Shown piece by piece: positions 23,995 to 32,801 of a stretch of 34,862 nt of DNA. This DNA is from Bacteroidota bacterium (GTDB lineage: Bacteria; Bacteroidota; Bacteroidia; Bacteroidales; Tenuifilaceae), in the NCBI GenBank assembly GCA_029558675.1, contig JAKQEF010000101.1, positions 1-34,862 on the forward strand. Direction: 5' to 3'. The translations under genes were made by a program, and so were the position numbers. The notes beneath the pieces are model-generated. The model was not told the DNA's origin and did not search any database. It saw nothing but the letters and a program-made list of their open reading frames with translations. Numbering within the stretch: the stretch's first letter is position 1; each line of letters opens with the position of its first letter.

Positions 23995-25548
23995 TTACCT
24001 AATGCTCATGAGCATCTTCCTAATGCTCACCTTGTCTCCCATTATTTCGCGTAAGCGCGTAGCCTGCACCCGTTCCTGCAACATGGTATCGCGGTAGCGT
24101 ATGGTAACCGTATCGTCCTCCGTGGTTTGGTGGTCGATGGTTATGCAGAATGGCGTACCAATGGCGTCGTGCCTGCGATATCGCTTGCCAATACTGTCTT
24201 TCTCCTCGTACTGGCAGGCAAAATCAACCTGCAGGTCGTTCATTATGGCGCGTGCCTTTTCGGGCAATCCATCCTTTTTAACCAGCGGGAAAACGGCCAA
24301 TTTAACCGGAGACAACGCCGGCGGTATGCGAAGTACAACGCGTTCATCCTCACCACCATCTTCCTTGGCAATTTTCTCCTCGGCGTATGCCGCCGAAAGA
24401 ACCATGAGGAATGTGCGGTCGAGCCCGATGGAAGTCTCCACCACGTAGGGAACGTAGCTCTCGTTGGTTTCGGGGTCGAAATACTGCAACTTTTTGCCCG
24501 AGTGTTTCTGATGGTTTAAGAGGTCGAAATCGGTGCGGGAGTGAATACCCTCCACCTCCTTGAAACCGAATGGAAAGTTGAACTCAATGTCGGCAGCGGC
24601 ATTGGCGTAGTGCGCCAGTTTCTCGTGCTTGTGGAAACGGTACTTGTCATCACCAAAACCCATGGCCCTGTGCCATTGCATACGCTTTTCCTTCCAGTAT
24701 TCGTACCACTTCATCTCCTCGCCGGGGCGGACAAAGAACTGCATCTCCATCTGTTCAAACTCACGCATACGGAATATAAACTGGCGGGCCACAATCTCGT
24801 TTCGGAAAGCTTTTCCCACCTGTGCAATCCCAAAGGGAATCTTAAGGCGGCTCGTCTTCTGAACGTTTAAGAAATTAACAAAAATACCCTGTGCCGTTTC
24901 AGGACGTAGGTATATGGTGTTGGCCTCGTCGGATACCGAACCCAGCTTGGTATCGAACATCAGGTTGAACTGGCGCACATCCGTCCAGCTACGCGAACCC
25001 GATATGGGACACACTATTTCGCAATCCTCAATTATTCTTTTTACCTCTGTCAAATCGTTGGCATCAAGCGCCTTAACCATTCTCGCATTCACCACATCAA
25101 TCTTTGCCTGTACCTCTTTTACCCTGGGATTGGTTTGGCGGAACATGGACTCATCGAACGAGTCGCCAAATCGTTTGGAGGCCTTTGCCACCTCTTTTTC
25201 AATTTTCTCCTCCTGCTTGGCAATCCACTCCTCAATCAGGATATCAGCGCGGTAGCGCTTCTTGCTATCCCTGTTATCAATGAGGGGGTCGTTGAATGCT
25301 CCCACGTGCCCCGATGCCACCCAGGTTTGGGGATGCATGAATATGGCGCTATCCAACCCCACAATATTCTCGTGTAGGCGGGTCATGGCATCCCACCAGT
25401 ACTGCCTGATGTTGTTTTTCAACTCAACGCCATTCTGTCCGTAATCGTACACAGCGCTTAGCCCGTCGTATATCTCGCTGCTCTGGTAAACAAAGCCATA
25501 TTCCTTGCTGTGGGCAATAAGCTTTTTGAAAAGTTCCTCCTGGGTCAT
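23995..25548 (-). CDS. glyS: Glycine--tRNA ligase (dimeric, eukaryote/archaea-like type)
   Basis: This 517-residue class II synthetase charges tRNA-Gly. Motifs: GFVYQSSEIYDGLSAVYDYG at the N-terminus, WVASGHVGAFNDPLIDN, the motif 2 region RPETAQGIFVNFLNVQ with GKAFRNEI, and motif 3 ETSIGLDRTFLMVL. The C-terminal anticodon-binding domain includes PVKLAVFPLVKKDGLPEKA, and RRHDAIGTPFCITIDHQT occurs near the end. This single-chain alpha2 type is the one found in Bacteroidota, in contrast to the alpha2beta2 GlyQ/GlyS of E. coli. The ATG at 25546-25548 is chosen. The gene stands alone between two convergent or separate units. Confidence 0.96.
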   Translation of the reverse strand: MTQEELFKKLIAHSKEYGFVYQSSEIYDGLSAVYDYGQNGVELKNNIRQYWWDAMTRLHENIVGLDSAIFMHPQTWVASGHVGAFNDPLIDNRDSKKRYRADILIEEWIAKQEEKIEKEVAKASKRFGDSFDESMFRQTNPRVKEVQAKIDVVNARMVKALDANDLTEVKRIIEDCEIVCPISGSRSWTDVRQFNLMFDTKLGSVSDEANTIYLRPETAQGIFVNFLNVQKTSRLKIPFGIAQVGKAFRNEIVARQFIFRMREFEQMEMQFFVRPGEEMKWYEYWKEKRMQWHRAMGFGDDKYRFHKHEKLAHYANAAADIEFNFPFGFKEVEGIHSRTDFDLLNHQKHSGKKLQYFDPETNESYVPYVVETSIGLDRTFLMVLSAAYAEEKIAKEDGGEDERVVLRIPPALSPVKLAVFPLVKKDGLPEKARAIMNDLQVDFACQYEEKDSIGKRYRRHDAIGTPFCITIDHQTTEDDTVTIRYRDTMLQERVQATRLREIMGDKVSIRKMLMSIR

Positions 25549-26006
25549 TGCATTATGTGTAAAGTATTTCTAATCCAAAAATTGATTGCAAAAATAGTGG
25601 AATATTTTTTAATAACCCCCTTAGCCCTATTCAATGATAATGGCCATTAAAACCATTGACAACACTGCAAAAATATTGGCATTACACAGATTTTCATTTT
25701 ATTGAAAATTACAACATAATGCGCTGTGTATTACAATGCAACACCGCGTTAAATATATAGAACCACTGATTTTGATTTATTATGTCTTTGGTGCGTAAAG
25801 CCATTTAAGTTCCGTTACTAATCATTTAAAAGGAAAATTCGGCTCGGCATTGCGAAAATTTGAGCCATAATTATTGTGTTCGTGAGCATTAAGAAAAGAG
25901 GAATATGAATAATCCAATGCATTAAAAAGAATTAAGGAACTTCTTCCGGGTAAGTATTTGAAAGTCTTTTGGTGTCGATGTAAAAAAAATCTAATACCTA
26001 TGGTTA
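25549..26006. other. Non-coding stretch of 458 bases between glyS and the large secreted protein gene
   Basis: AT-rich, with no convincing gene on either strand. It contains the glyS promoter region, a hairpin ATTTTCA (25690-25696) / TGAAAAT (25703-25709), and a flanking inverted pair TACACAG (25683-25689) / CTGTGTA (25724-25730). The right part (about 25880-26000) has one frame with a short protein-like run (ALKRIKELLPGKYLK) interrupted by stops, which could be a gene remnant. I see no tRNA or transposase. Confidence 0.6.
25599..25606 (-). promoter_or_regulatory. -7 element of glyS
   Basis: On the minus strand TATTTTTG matches the consensus fully, about 50 bases before the ATG at 25548. The nearest upstream TTG (25634-25632) is 25 bases away, longer than usual. 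Confidence 0.4.
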
Positions 26007-29000
26007 TTATCCTCCCAACCTCGTGGAAACCACGCAGGTTTTCCTGTATCGCTTCACATTTCCTTTCAGGTCAAAAGCTTCAATAAAGACAACGTAAGCA
26101 CCTATGGATGCTCTCCTACCCTCATCGTTGGTTCCATCCCATTTCAATGAGCCTGATGTGCCCAGGGTCATATTGGCGGCCAGCCGTTTCACCCTTCTTC
26201 CCCGCGAGTCGAAAACCATGATATTGGCCACATATCCCTCCTCGGGCAGGTTGTATGTAATCAGCAGGACATCATCAAAACCATCGCCATCGGGGGAGAA
26301 AACCTGAGGTGTGAGGATAAACTCGTCCTCGCCCTCAGCGGGTTCGCTATACTGCGAGTTCTTTGCCGTAGGGGTAGCAAATCCGGCAGCCTGCGCTGCC
26401 GATTGCCAGCTCGATGGATCGCCCGAGGGAAGATCGGGATGAATGCGCTCAAGCGATACCCCTTTAACGCTGGATAGCAGCTTAAAGTGCATCTTCTCGG
26501 TATAGCCAAATTCATCGAGGACAGTGCCAAATTCGTCAAGAACAACCACATAACCAAGGTCATTGGGATAGGATGGCGTTTTTTTAGTCCATACCATGGC
26601 CTGAGGGTTCTCAATGAAATAAAACTGTTCCACAAGCCCCGGGTTCACCGTCAGCACGGCATACTGATCGGGGAAAAGTAGTTTGGAACTATCCGAGGCA
26701 GGATAGTACTCATTGAGATTAAGGGTCGTTTTGTTTCGATTGGCAATCCAAAGTTTACTTATATCAAACACCTTCCGGGATTTATTGTATATCTCCACAA
26801 AATCAACTCCCCCCGCATAGGGGTTGAAAAGCACCTCGTTTACAATGATATCTCCCGGTGCAGGTTCCTGTGGAATTGCTATATCCATACATTGTGTCAC
26901 CAATCTGTTTCCGGCAAAATCAACAATGTCTTCATGAAAGCATATTTCATAAATCTCGCCCAATTGCATGGGCTGCCCAAGCGTAAGGCTCACCCTGTCA
27001 TACTTTGGACCATGCGATACTGCCCAAATGGGATTGCCTACTCCTGATGAAATGCTGTAATGGCTAACCATGGCAATGGACAGGCTATCCATGGCCTCTG
27101 AATATCCAATTTCTACCAGCGATGGATTCACAACTTTCAGTTCGACCACCCGTGGTGGTGTAATATCGGGATTGTCGGCCAAAACAGAGTTCCCCCTTCC
27201 GGGTGTTCCTCCAGACGGATCGTTGGAGGCAATCCAGTTGGGTTTACCTTCCGCCAGGTTATTGGGATCGATACGCTCCAGTGAGTATCCCCCCGCCTTT
27301 TTAATATCATCGCCATACCAGGTGTCGTTGTATTCAACCCACGACACTACCTGATTTCTCTCGTTGTACAAAGCCAGAAACATGCCACCAACCAGCAACG
27401 AGGGGAACGAGGTTACACCGAGGGTCGGCCCATACTCGCTCATGGCCTCCACCCCACTATTTCCGCAGAGGATAAGGTAGCCATTGCCCTCAATGGTAAC
27501 CTCCGGGATATTGACATATTTATTATTGCCCCTCAGCCTCCACACTTTCAGCAACATGGGCGAGCCACTCCTGTTGAAAAGTTCAATGAACTCTACATTT
27601 GGCAACCCCACAGGAGGTGATGGCTTCGCCATTAACTCATTTATTATCACGCTGCCAAACACTCCCTCTCCCATACCAAAGACCATACTGTCGCGTACTG
27701 TAAGGGTTCCATCCTCATTGTGAATACCTTTTACCACCAGCCTCATGTCATCCAATGGCATGGCATCCGTACGAATGGATACTGCCGAGTGGTCATGTTC
27801 CAGGGGATATGCACCAAGAACGGGTATAGAACTACCAGTAAGCGTTTTAATGGAATAATTGGTTGTATTGGAAGCATCATCCTGATCAACCGGGGTAGAA
27901 AAGGTCACATCCAACGAGGTTAAGTTCAGCATACGCACGCTTTGAATAACGGGAGGGAAGGTTACCGAATGGATTTTCAGGTTATCCAACCAGAATTCAC
28001 CTGCCCTGGACGCAGTAAACTTAAAGACCGTGCCACAGGTGGCGACCGTTGAGTGCCGTGTATCGCCTATTTGCCCGGCAAGACGGATGGGTGAATTTCC
28101 CTCCTCAGGTCGGAACCAAAGACTCCAAGTGCCACGGGGCGATCTGCTAACTCTGATTAGTACGGTTTCACTCTCATCCCAATCGAAGTTGGACTGGATT
28201 AAAAGTTTGGGTGATTCACCCCTGCTCACTCTCCACAACGACAGCAAATCGGTGGAACCCGATAGGTTCACGCCAACAGCATACCCGTTAAAATCCCCTA
28301 GTTTTATTGATGTGGTATCGGATGCCAGAACAAACCAAAATGCGTTTTCGGACGAGGGATCCCAGTTCCCGTTTCGTAAGGTGAATGACCACTCCATGGG
28401 GCTTGATCCCATATTTTCAATGTTCAGGGGAATGGGAAGGGTGCTTATACCTGCCACGCCTGACAGACCGTGTTTCAACGATCGATCGCCCTCAATGGGC
28501 GATACCGTTGAGACAATCCAGTCGTTGGAGAGGTTGAAGGAAAGTGGATCGGAATCAAAATCCTCATCGATGTATTTATGGGGGCTTATACCACACCAAA
28601 TGGGCTGAGAAACCGACTGCGGAGCCATTCCCTCAAACATCGCCCTGGTTTTGAACTGATAAATCCCTGTTAAAGATAGTTTTAAATCGTTCCACTGAGC
28701 TATGCCCTCGTTAAAATCCATTTCGTAGAAATTGGTTTGGAAGGAGCCCGGTCCATAATCAAGGCTTATGGCAGCCACACCATCAACCTGATTGTCAATA
28801 TTTCCATACCTATCAGTTGCGCCCACCCAAAGTTCCAGAGGGATATCTGGTGATGCCATGAAAGGCTGCTTAACAAAGAGCAGTTCCGTTGCTTTTACCT
28901 CGATACTTGCCACAGGGCCAACCAATCCCGCCTGGAAGGCGGTAATAAACCCTGACCCCAATGGCGAGGCCTGCCAACCATGTCCTGTCGGGGGAACATA

Positions 29001-31715
29001 AAGGCAAATGGTTGAGCCATTCGTCAAACCACCCTTTTTTAGGAAAACCGATAGTGAAAAATTAAGGGTATCGCCATCGGCGATTTCCAAACTACCCGTT
29101 TCAAAATCAAGCTGTATGGTTGTTGACGAAATGGTCACCTCCGATACGTCAATCATTTCTCCGTTTGTCGTGAGGACCACCCCCTCTACAACCTTGCTCA
29201 AAGGCATATCGGTGGGCAAGCCATAAGATTGGAAGACCAGCCGCGTAACATAGGTTGGAAGGCCATCGGTATCGCCACCATCGGCAATGCTAAACCGAAA
29301 AATTTCAACAGCACTCAACGTATCAACAGCAAGACTGCTTATGGTTAAATCCTCAGGAGATGCCTCGGGCAATACCAGTGTGGAGGTGAAATCGGCACAG
29401 TAGATCAACGGCGAAATGACATCGTCATATTTGCTGGACGAGGCCAACAGGGTAAACGGATTGGGTTGATAGAACACCAGTTTTGTCCATGTGGCCTTAC
29501 CCTGCGATAGATTCTGATTGGGTGAAGGGATGTTGAGAAAACCTGTGCCGCTGTTCTTCGACAGGGTAACCGTTCCGGTTGCATTAATGTCAAGATTGCC
29601 ATTCTCGTCCACAGCAGAAACCTGCACCGAGAACTCCTCGCCAAGTCCTACGTGCTGAGGCACCGATGAAAATTTAAGCCTTGTGGCCTGAACATCAATG
29701 GTAAATGTATTAGAAACAACTGGTTGTGGGAAATCCGATGAAAACGTTGAGCCGCTTTCATAAGATACAAATCCATGTTCACCGGTATCAACCATAAACT
29801 GCAGGTTGCTCCCGTCGATCAACCCACTGGTTTTAAAATAGATACTTAGGGAGACCTCTGCGCTCTCACCTTCTTCCACCACCAGATGGCCCTCGGGAAT
29901 GGGTATGCTTATGGATGCTGCCAGAATGTGAGGGGTACCAATTGATACAATTCTACCATTGGCCCTAACCACCACACCGGCAATACTTGCACTATATGAA
30001 GCCATGCTTGCTCCCGACGGTCGTTTAATAAAAATCTGACTCACGTCGGTGGGCAGCTCATCGTTGTTGCCATTGTCAACAACCATAAACCGAAAAACCT
30101 CAACCGCCTGACCCGGAGTAGTAATAGTTGACGACAAGGATATTCCATCAGGCTGTGCTACGGGAGCCACAACATGCGATGTGGTATCGTTAATGACGGT
30201 TATCTCCTCGCTGACAGCTTGCTCCAAACCATCCGTTGTGGCTTTCACTCGGAAAACATCCCTTCCGGTGTACGATATATCTTCCCACGTAGCAATGCCT
30301 CCAACAGCGTTGGTTGTCAATGCTCCCACTGGTATCAGTTCTCCCTCTCCCTGCTCCAGACTTAAGACTACTGAGGAAGACTCAAAACTTGTAGCAAGAT
30401 TACCCATTATGTCAGCGGCATGTGCAGTAATGGAGAACACCTCGTTTACCAATATTTGAACGTGAGGATTTGGAAAAATCAGGTGGGTGGGAATAACCTG
30501 AATGGTAAATATATTCGACACCACCTGAGCCGGGAATTCGGACAGATATTCCGAACCCGCAGCATGAGTTTCCCAACCATGATTCTGGTTATCAACCATC
30601 ATTTGGATGGTTGAGCCATCGGCAATGCCATCGGGATTGAGGTATATGGAAAGGGTAAACTCCCTGGATGAGTTATTATTAACCGTCATGGCATACTGGT
30701 CAACGTTCACCTCAATAGAATTGGGATAAATATATGTGGAGAGTATGGGTACTTCTGCTGTAGTGCTTCTTAACCTAATTCCACCAATGGTTTCCATCCA
30801 GTTGGCTGCATTGGGTAAATCAACCTTGCAGAAACGCAATTTTGTGGTGTAGGTTGGCAATGCCTGGGCATCGCCCAAATCTTCTATGCGAAAACGAAAA
30901 ATATCCGTGGCCAGATCGCTTTCAGTGAACAGCGAACTGATAATTCCTCCTTCAACCTGCTGTGTGGGGGCCACCACCTGTGCATTTGGTTCGTTTAAAT
31001 TGGCAGGGTTGTATGAGAATGAAATATCGTCCACAAATAGTCTGCATGCGTAGTTGGTGGTATAGCGGAAGTATATCCCAAAATACCCCCCGTAACCATG
31101 TTCAGTATCCACAACGCTACCCTGTGGCATAAGCGAAGCGAACGATCCCTCGGTTGATGCCCTCACTATAAAAGTACCGTCGAACTTCCGCTCAACCTCC
31201 ACTGCCCCAACCGATGATTGTGTTGTGCCAATATCTGTTTCCCAGTTGATTGCAGTGGATAATATGGAAGTAAAACTCCCATTGGTAACCCGGTATAACG
31301 TGAGCATATCGTTGGCACTGACCAAATTTACGCCTATGGCATAGCCATTGGGATTGCCGGCAGCAATCAACCCTTCGGCCCCCACATCCGATGTCAGAAA
31401 CACCGCCCAGTGGTTCATTGAAGAGGAGGCATATGTGTGTTTCAGCAAAAATCTCCAGGTGATACTACCCGTGTTTTCGTCCCATGCAGGCAGTAAAACG
31501 GAAATCCTGTCAATGCCATTCTCTGTGGGCGCGCAGTGATTGTGTTGCATGGAGAATGCCCCATTTATGGGGCTAATATCCAGGGCATCCCATCGGTTTT
31601 CAGGAAATTGCGTCCATCCTTCAAGGCTTCCATCCTCAAAATCGTAGGAAACCGTTTGTCCCATGATGACAATAGGGTACAAAAGTGAGAGTATGATAAA
31701 ACCCAGCTTTCTCAT
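26007..31715 (-). CDS. Large secreted multidomain protein with lamin-tail domains
   Basis: This 1902-residue protein has a signal peptide (hydrophobic residues 4-18, cleavage near Gly19-Gln20). Regions in order: a concanavalin/LamG-like domain (about 24-236), three tandem modules of about 265 residues (245-510, 514-780, 782-1040), a second LamG-like domain (1046-1252), an Ig-like SbsA-type strand region (1258-1345), a lamin-tail domain (1353-1510), a second SbsA-like region (1520-1615), a second lamin-tail domain (1620-1785) and a FlgD/gliding-motility-like C-terminal domain (1795-1902) with VFSPDGDGFDDVLLI. Such proteins are surface-exposed or secreted in Bacteroidota, often through the type IX system, and bind or shape extracellular material. 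No enzyme motif is seen. The last residues (RYRKTCVVSTRLGG) are not a clear type IX sorting signal, so the route is uncertain. It is a single gene on the minus strand, divergent from asd. Confidence 0.85.
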   Translation of the reverse strand: MRKLGFIILSLLYPIVIMGQTVSYDFEDGSLEGWTQFPENRWDALDISPINGAFSMQHNHCAPTENGIDRISVLLPAWDENTGSITWRFLLKHTYASSSMNHWAVFLTSDVGAEGLIAAGNPNGYAIGVNLVSANDMLTLYRVTNGSFTSILSTAINWETDIGTTQSSVGAVEVERKFDGTFIVRASTEGSFASLMPQGSVVDTEHGYGGYFGIYFRYTTNYACRLFVDDISFSYNPANLNEPNAQVVAPTQQVEGGIISSLFTESDLATDIFRFRIEDLGDAQALPTYTTKLRFCKVDLPNAANWMETIGGIRLRSTTAEVPILSTYIYPNSIEVNVDQYAMTVNNNSSREFTLSIYLNPDGIADGSTIQMMVDNQNHGWETHAAGSEYLSEFPAQVVSNIFTIQVIPTHLIFPNPHVQILVNEVFSITAHAADIMGNLATSFESSSVVLSLEQGEGELIPVGALTTNAVGGIATWEDISYTGRDVFRVKATTDGLEQAVSEEITVINDTTSHVVAPVAQPDGISLSSTITTPGQAVEVFRFMVVDNGNNDELPTDVSQIFIKRPSGASMASYSASIAGVVVRANGRIVSIGTPHILAASISIPIPEGHLVVEEGESAEVSLSIYFKTSGLIDGSNLQFMVDTGEHGFVSYESGSTFSSDFPQPVVSNTFTIDVQATRLKFSSVPQHVGLGEEFSVQVSAVDENGNLDINATGTVTLSKNSGTGFLNIPSPNQNLSQGKATWTKLVFYQPNPFTLLASSSKYDDVISPLIYCADFTSTLVLPEASPEDLTISSLAVDTLSAVEIFRFSIADGGDTDGLPTYVTRLVFQSYGLPTDMPLSKVVEGVVLTTNGEMIDVSEVTISSTTIQLDFETGSLEIADGDTLNFSLSVFLKKGGLTNGSTICLYVPPTGHGWQASPLGSGFITAFQAGLVGPVASIEVKATELLFVKQPFMASPDIPLELWVGATDRYGNIDNQVDGVAAISLDYGPGSFQTNFYEMDFNEGIAQWNDLKLSLTGIYQFKTRAMFEGMAPQSVSQPIWCGISPHKYIDEDFDSDPLSFNLSNDWIVSTVSPIEGDRSLKHGLSGVAGISTLPIPLNIENMGSSPMEWSFTLRNGNWDPSSENAFWFVLASDTTSIKLGDFNGYAVGVNLSGSTDLLSLWRVSRGESPKLLIQSNFDWDESETVLIRVSRSPRGTWSLWFRPEEGNSPIRLAGQIGDTRHSTVATCGTVFKFTASRAGEFWLDNLKIHSVTFPPVIQSVRMLNLTSLDVTFSTPVDQDDASNTTNYSIKTLTGSSIPVLGAYPLEHDHSAVSIRTDAMPLDDMRLVVKGIHNEDGTLTVRDSMVFGMGEGVFGSVIINELMAKPSPPVGLPNVEFIELFNRSGSPMLLKVWRLRGNNKYVNIPEVTIEGNGYLILCGNSGVEAMSEYGPTLGVTSFPSLLVGGMFLALYNERNQVVSWVEYNDTWYGDDIKKAGGYSLERIDPNNLAEGKPNWIASNDPSGGTPGRGNSVLADNPDITPPRVVELKVVNPSLVEIGYSEAMDSLSIAMVSHYSISSGVGNPIWAVSHGPKYDRVSLTLGQPMQLGEIYEICFHEDIVDFAGNRLVTQCMDIAIPQEPAPGDIIVNEVLFNPYAGGVDFVEIYNKSRKVFDISKLWIANRNKTTLNLNEYYPASDSSKLLFPDQYAVLTVNPGLVEQFYFIENPQAMVWTKKTPSYPNDLGYVVVLDEFGTVLDEFGYTEKMHFKLLSSVKGVSLERIHPDLPSGDPSSWQSAAQAAGFATPTAKNSQYSEPAEGEDEFILTPQVFSPDGDGFDDVLLITYNLPEEGYVANIMVFDSRGRRVKRLAANMTLGTSGSLKWDGTNDEGRRASIGAYVVFIEAFDLKGNVKRYRKTCVVSTRLGG
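28596..30983 (-). repeat. Three tandem protein modules within the large secreted protein
   Basis: Three successive segments share the pattern: VVAP- or LPEA-type start, then EIFRF or EVFRF, a DGG/DNGN acidic turn, LPTYVT or LPTDVS, a LSIYF or LSVFL strand with DGS or NGS, a HGW or HGF element followed by SGS/GSG-like and FPA/FPQ-like sites, and a half with LxF....G.L or DENGNLD. Similarity is clear at protein level and diverged at DNA level, which suggests old duplication. Confidence 0.75.
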
Positions 31716-31772
31716 GGTGATTGTTTTTGGTGAAAGTATTACTTTTACAAAGAAATAAAAAAAAGCGATACC

Positions 31773-32768
31773 ATGCGAATTGCCATTGTGGGAAGTACCG
31801 GTTTGGTAGGAACTGAGATGCTTAAAGTTGTTGACGAACGAATTCCCAATGTGTCCGAAATCATTCCCGTTGCTTCCGAAAAGTCAATAGGTAAAGTTAT
31901 CACTTTCCGCGGAAAAAATATTCCCGTTGTTGGGCTGAACAATGGGGTTCTAGCCAAACCCCATATCGCTCTTTTCTCGGCAGGGTCATCGGTTTCAAAG
32001 GAGTGGGCACCACGATTTGCCGAGACGGGGGCATATGTTATTGACAACTCTAGTTTTTGGAGGCAACACGATACCATTCTCCTTATAGTTCCTGAAGTGA
32101 ATGGCCATATACTCAAAGCCGATCATAAAATAATTGCCAACCCCAACTGCTCCACCATTCAGCTGGTTGTTGGTATTGCCCCTTTACATAAGAGGTATGG
32201 AATCCGTCGGTTAGTAATCTCTACCTACCAGTCGGTTTCCGGGACGGGGGTGAAAGCAGTAAACCAATTGTACGCCGAACGGGCGGGAGAAAAAGGCGAG
32301 ATGGCCTATCCACATCCCATCGATTTGAATTGCATTCCCCACGGTGGCACTTTCCTAGAGAGTGGATATACCACTGAAGAGCAGAAACTTATCGATGAAA
32401 CCAGGAAAATTTTTGACGATTCATCCATAATGATTTCGCCCACTGTGGTTCGCATTCCCGTTGTGGGCGGTCATTCCGAATCGGTGAATATTGAGTTTGA
32501 GAATGAATTCGATATGGATGAAGTATTCTCACTCCTGCGTGATGCCAAAGGGATAACCATTGAGGACGATCCATCCAACAATGTATACCCCATGCCCCTG
32601 TATTCCAAGGGGAAAGATGATGTATTCATTGGCCGTATTCGCCGAGACCCGTCACAGCCCAGGAGTTTAAACCTTTGGATTGTTTCGGATAATCTTCGGA
32701 AGGGTGCAGCCACCAATGCTGTTCAAATAGCAGAACTCCTAGTTGAAAGGGGTTGGGTGGGTAAATAA
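31773..32768 (+). CDS. asd: Aspartate-semialdehyde dehydrogenase
   Basis: This 331-residue enzyme reduces aspartyl phosphate to aspartate semialdehyde, the branch point to lysine/diaminopimelate, threonine and methionine. Motifs: the NADP-binding start MRIAIVGSTGLVGTEMLKVV, FSAGSSVSKEWAPRF, VIDNSSFWR, and IIANPNCSTIQLV with catalytic Cys126. Later come STYQSVSGTGVKAV, RIPVVGGHSESVNIEFE and a conserved C-terminal end VSDNLRKGAATNAVQIAELL. Length and start (ATG at 31773) are normal. A -7-like TACTTTTA lies at 31740-31747 with TTG at 31721-31723, 16 bases apart. The gene is divergent from the large secreted protein gene and convergent with hflX. Confidence 0.96.
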   Translation: MRIAIVGSTGLVGTEMLKVVDERIPNVSEIIPVASEKSIGKVITFRGKNIPVVGLNNGVLAKPHIALFSAGSSVSKEWAPRFAETGAYVIDNSSFWRQHDTILLIVPEVNGHILKADHKIIANPNCSTIQLVVGIAPLHKRYGIRRLVISTYQSVSGTGVKAVNQLYAERAGEKGEMAYPHPIDLNCIPHGGTFLESGYTTEEQKLIDETRKIFDDSSIMISPTVVRIPVVGGHSESVNIEFENEFDMDEVFSLLRDAKGITIEDDPSNNVYPMPLYSKGKDDVFIGRIRRDPSQPRSLNLWIVSDNLRKGAATNAVQIAELLVERGWVGK

Positions 32769-32782
32769 TGTGCGATGTCCGC

Positions 32783-32797
32783 TTGCCCCACGGGCAA
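32783..32797. terminator. Possible weak terminator between asd and hflX
   Basis: A 6-bp stem, TTGCCC (32783-32788) and GGGCAA (32792-32797), has a 3-base loop and sits in the 33-base gap between convergent genes. It has no T-run, so termination is doubtful. Confidence 0.25.
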
Positions 32798-32801
32798 ACA
32801 A

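Noticed and set aside
24101-25444. Several open frames of 80-130 codons on the plus strand opposite glyS
   Set aside because: They are antisense shadows of the glyS coding sequence. The minus-strand protein is a clear synthetase with all motifs, and the plus-strand products look like no known protein.
26104-31539. Many plus-strand open frames (up to 192 codons, e.g. 28030-28608) inside the large secreted protein gene
   Set aside because: Composition is that of reverse-complement coding sequence. The minus frame has a signal peptide and recognisable domains over its whole length.
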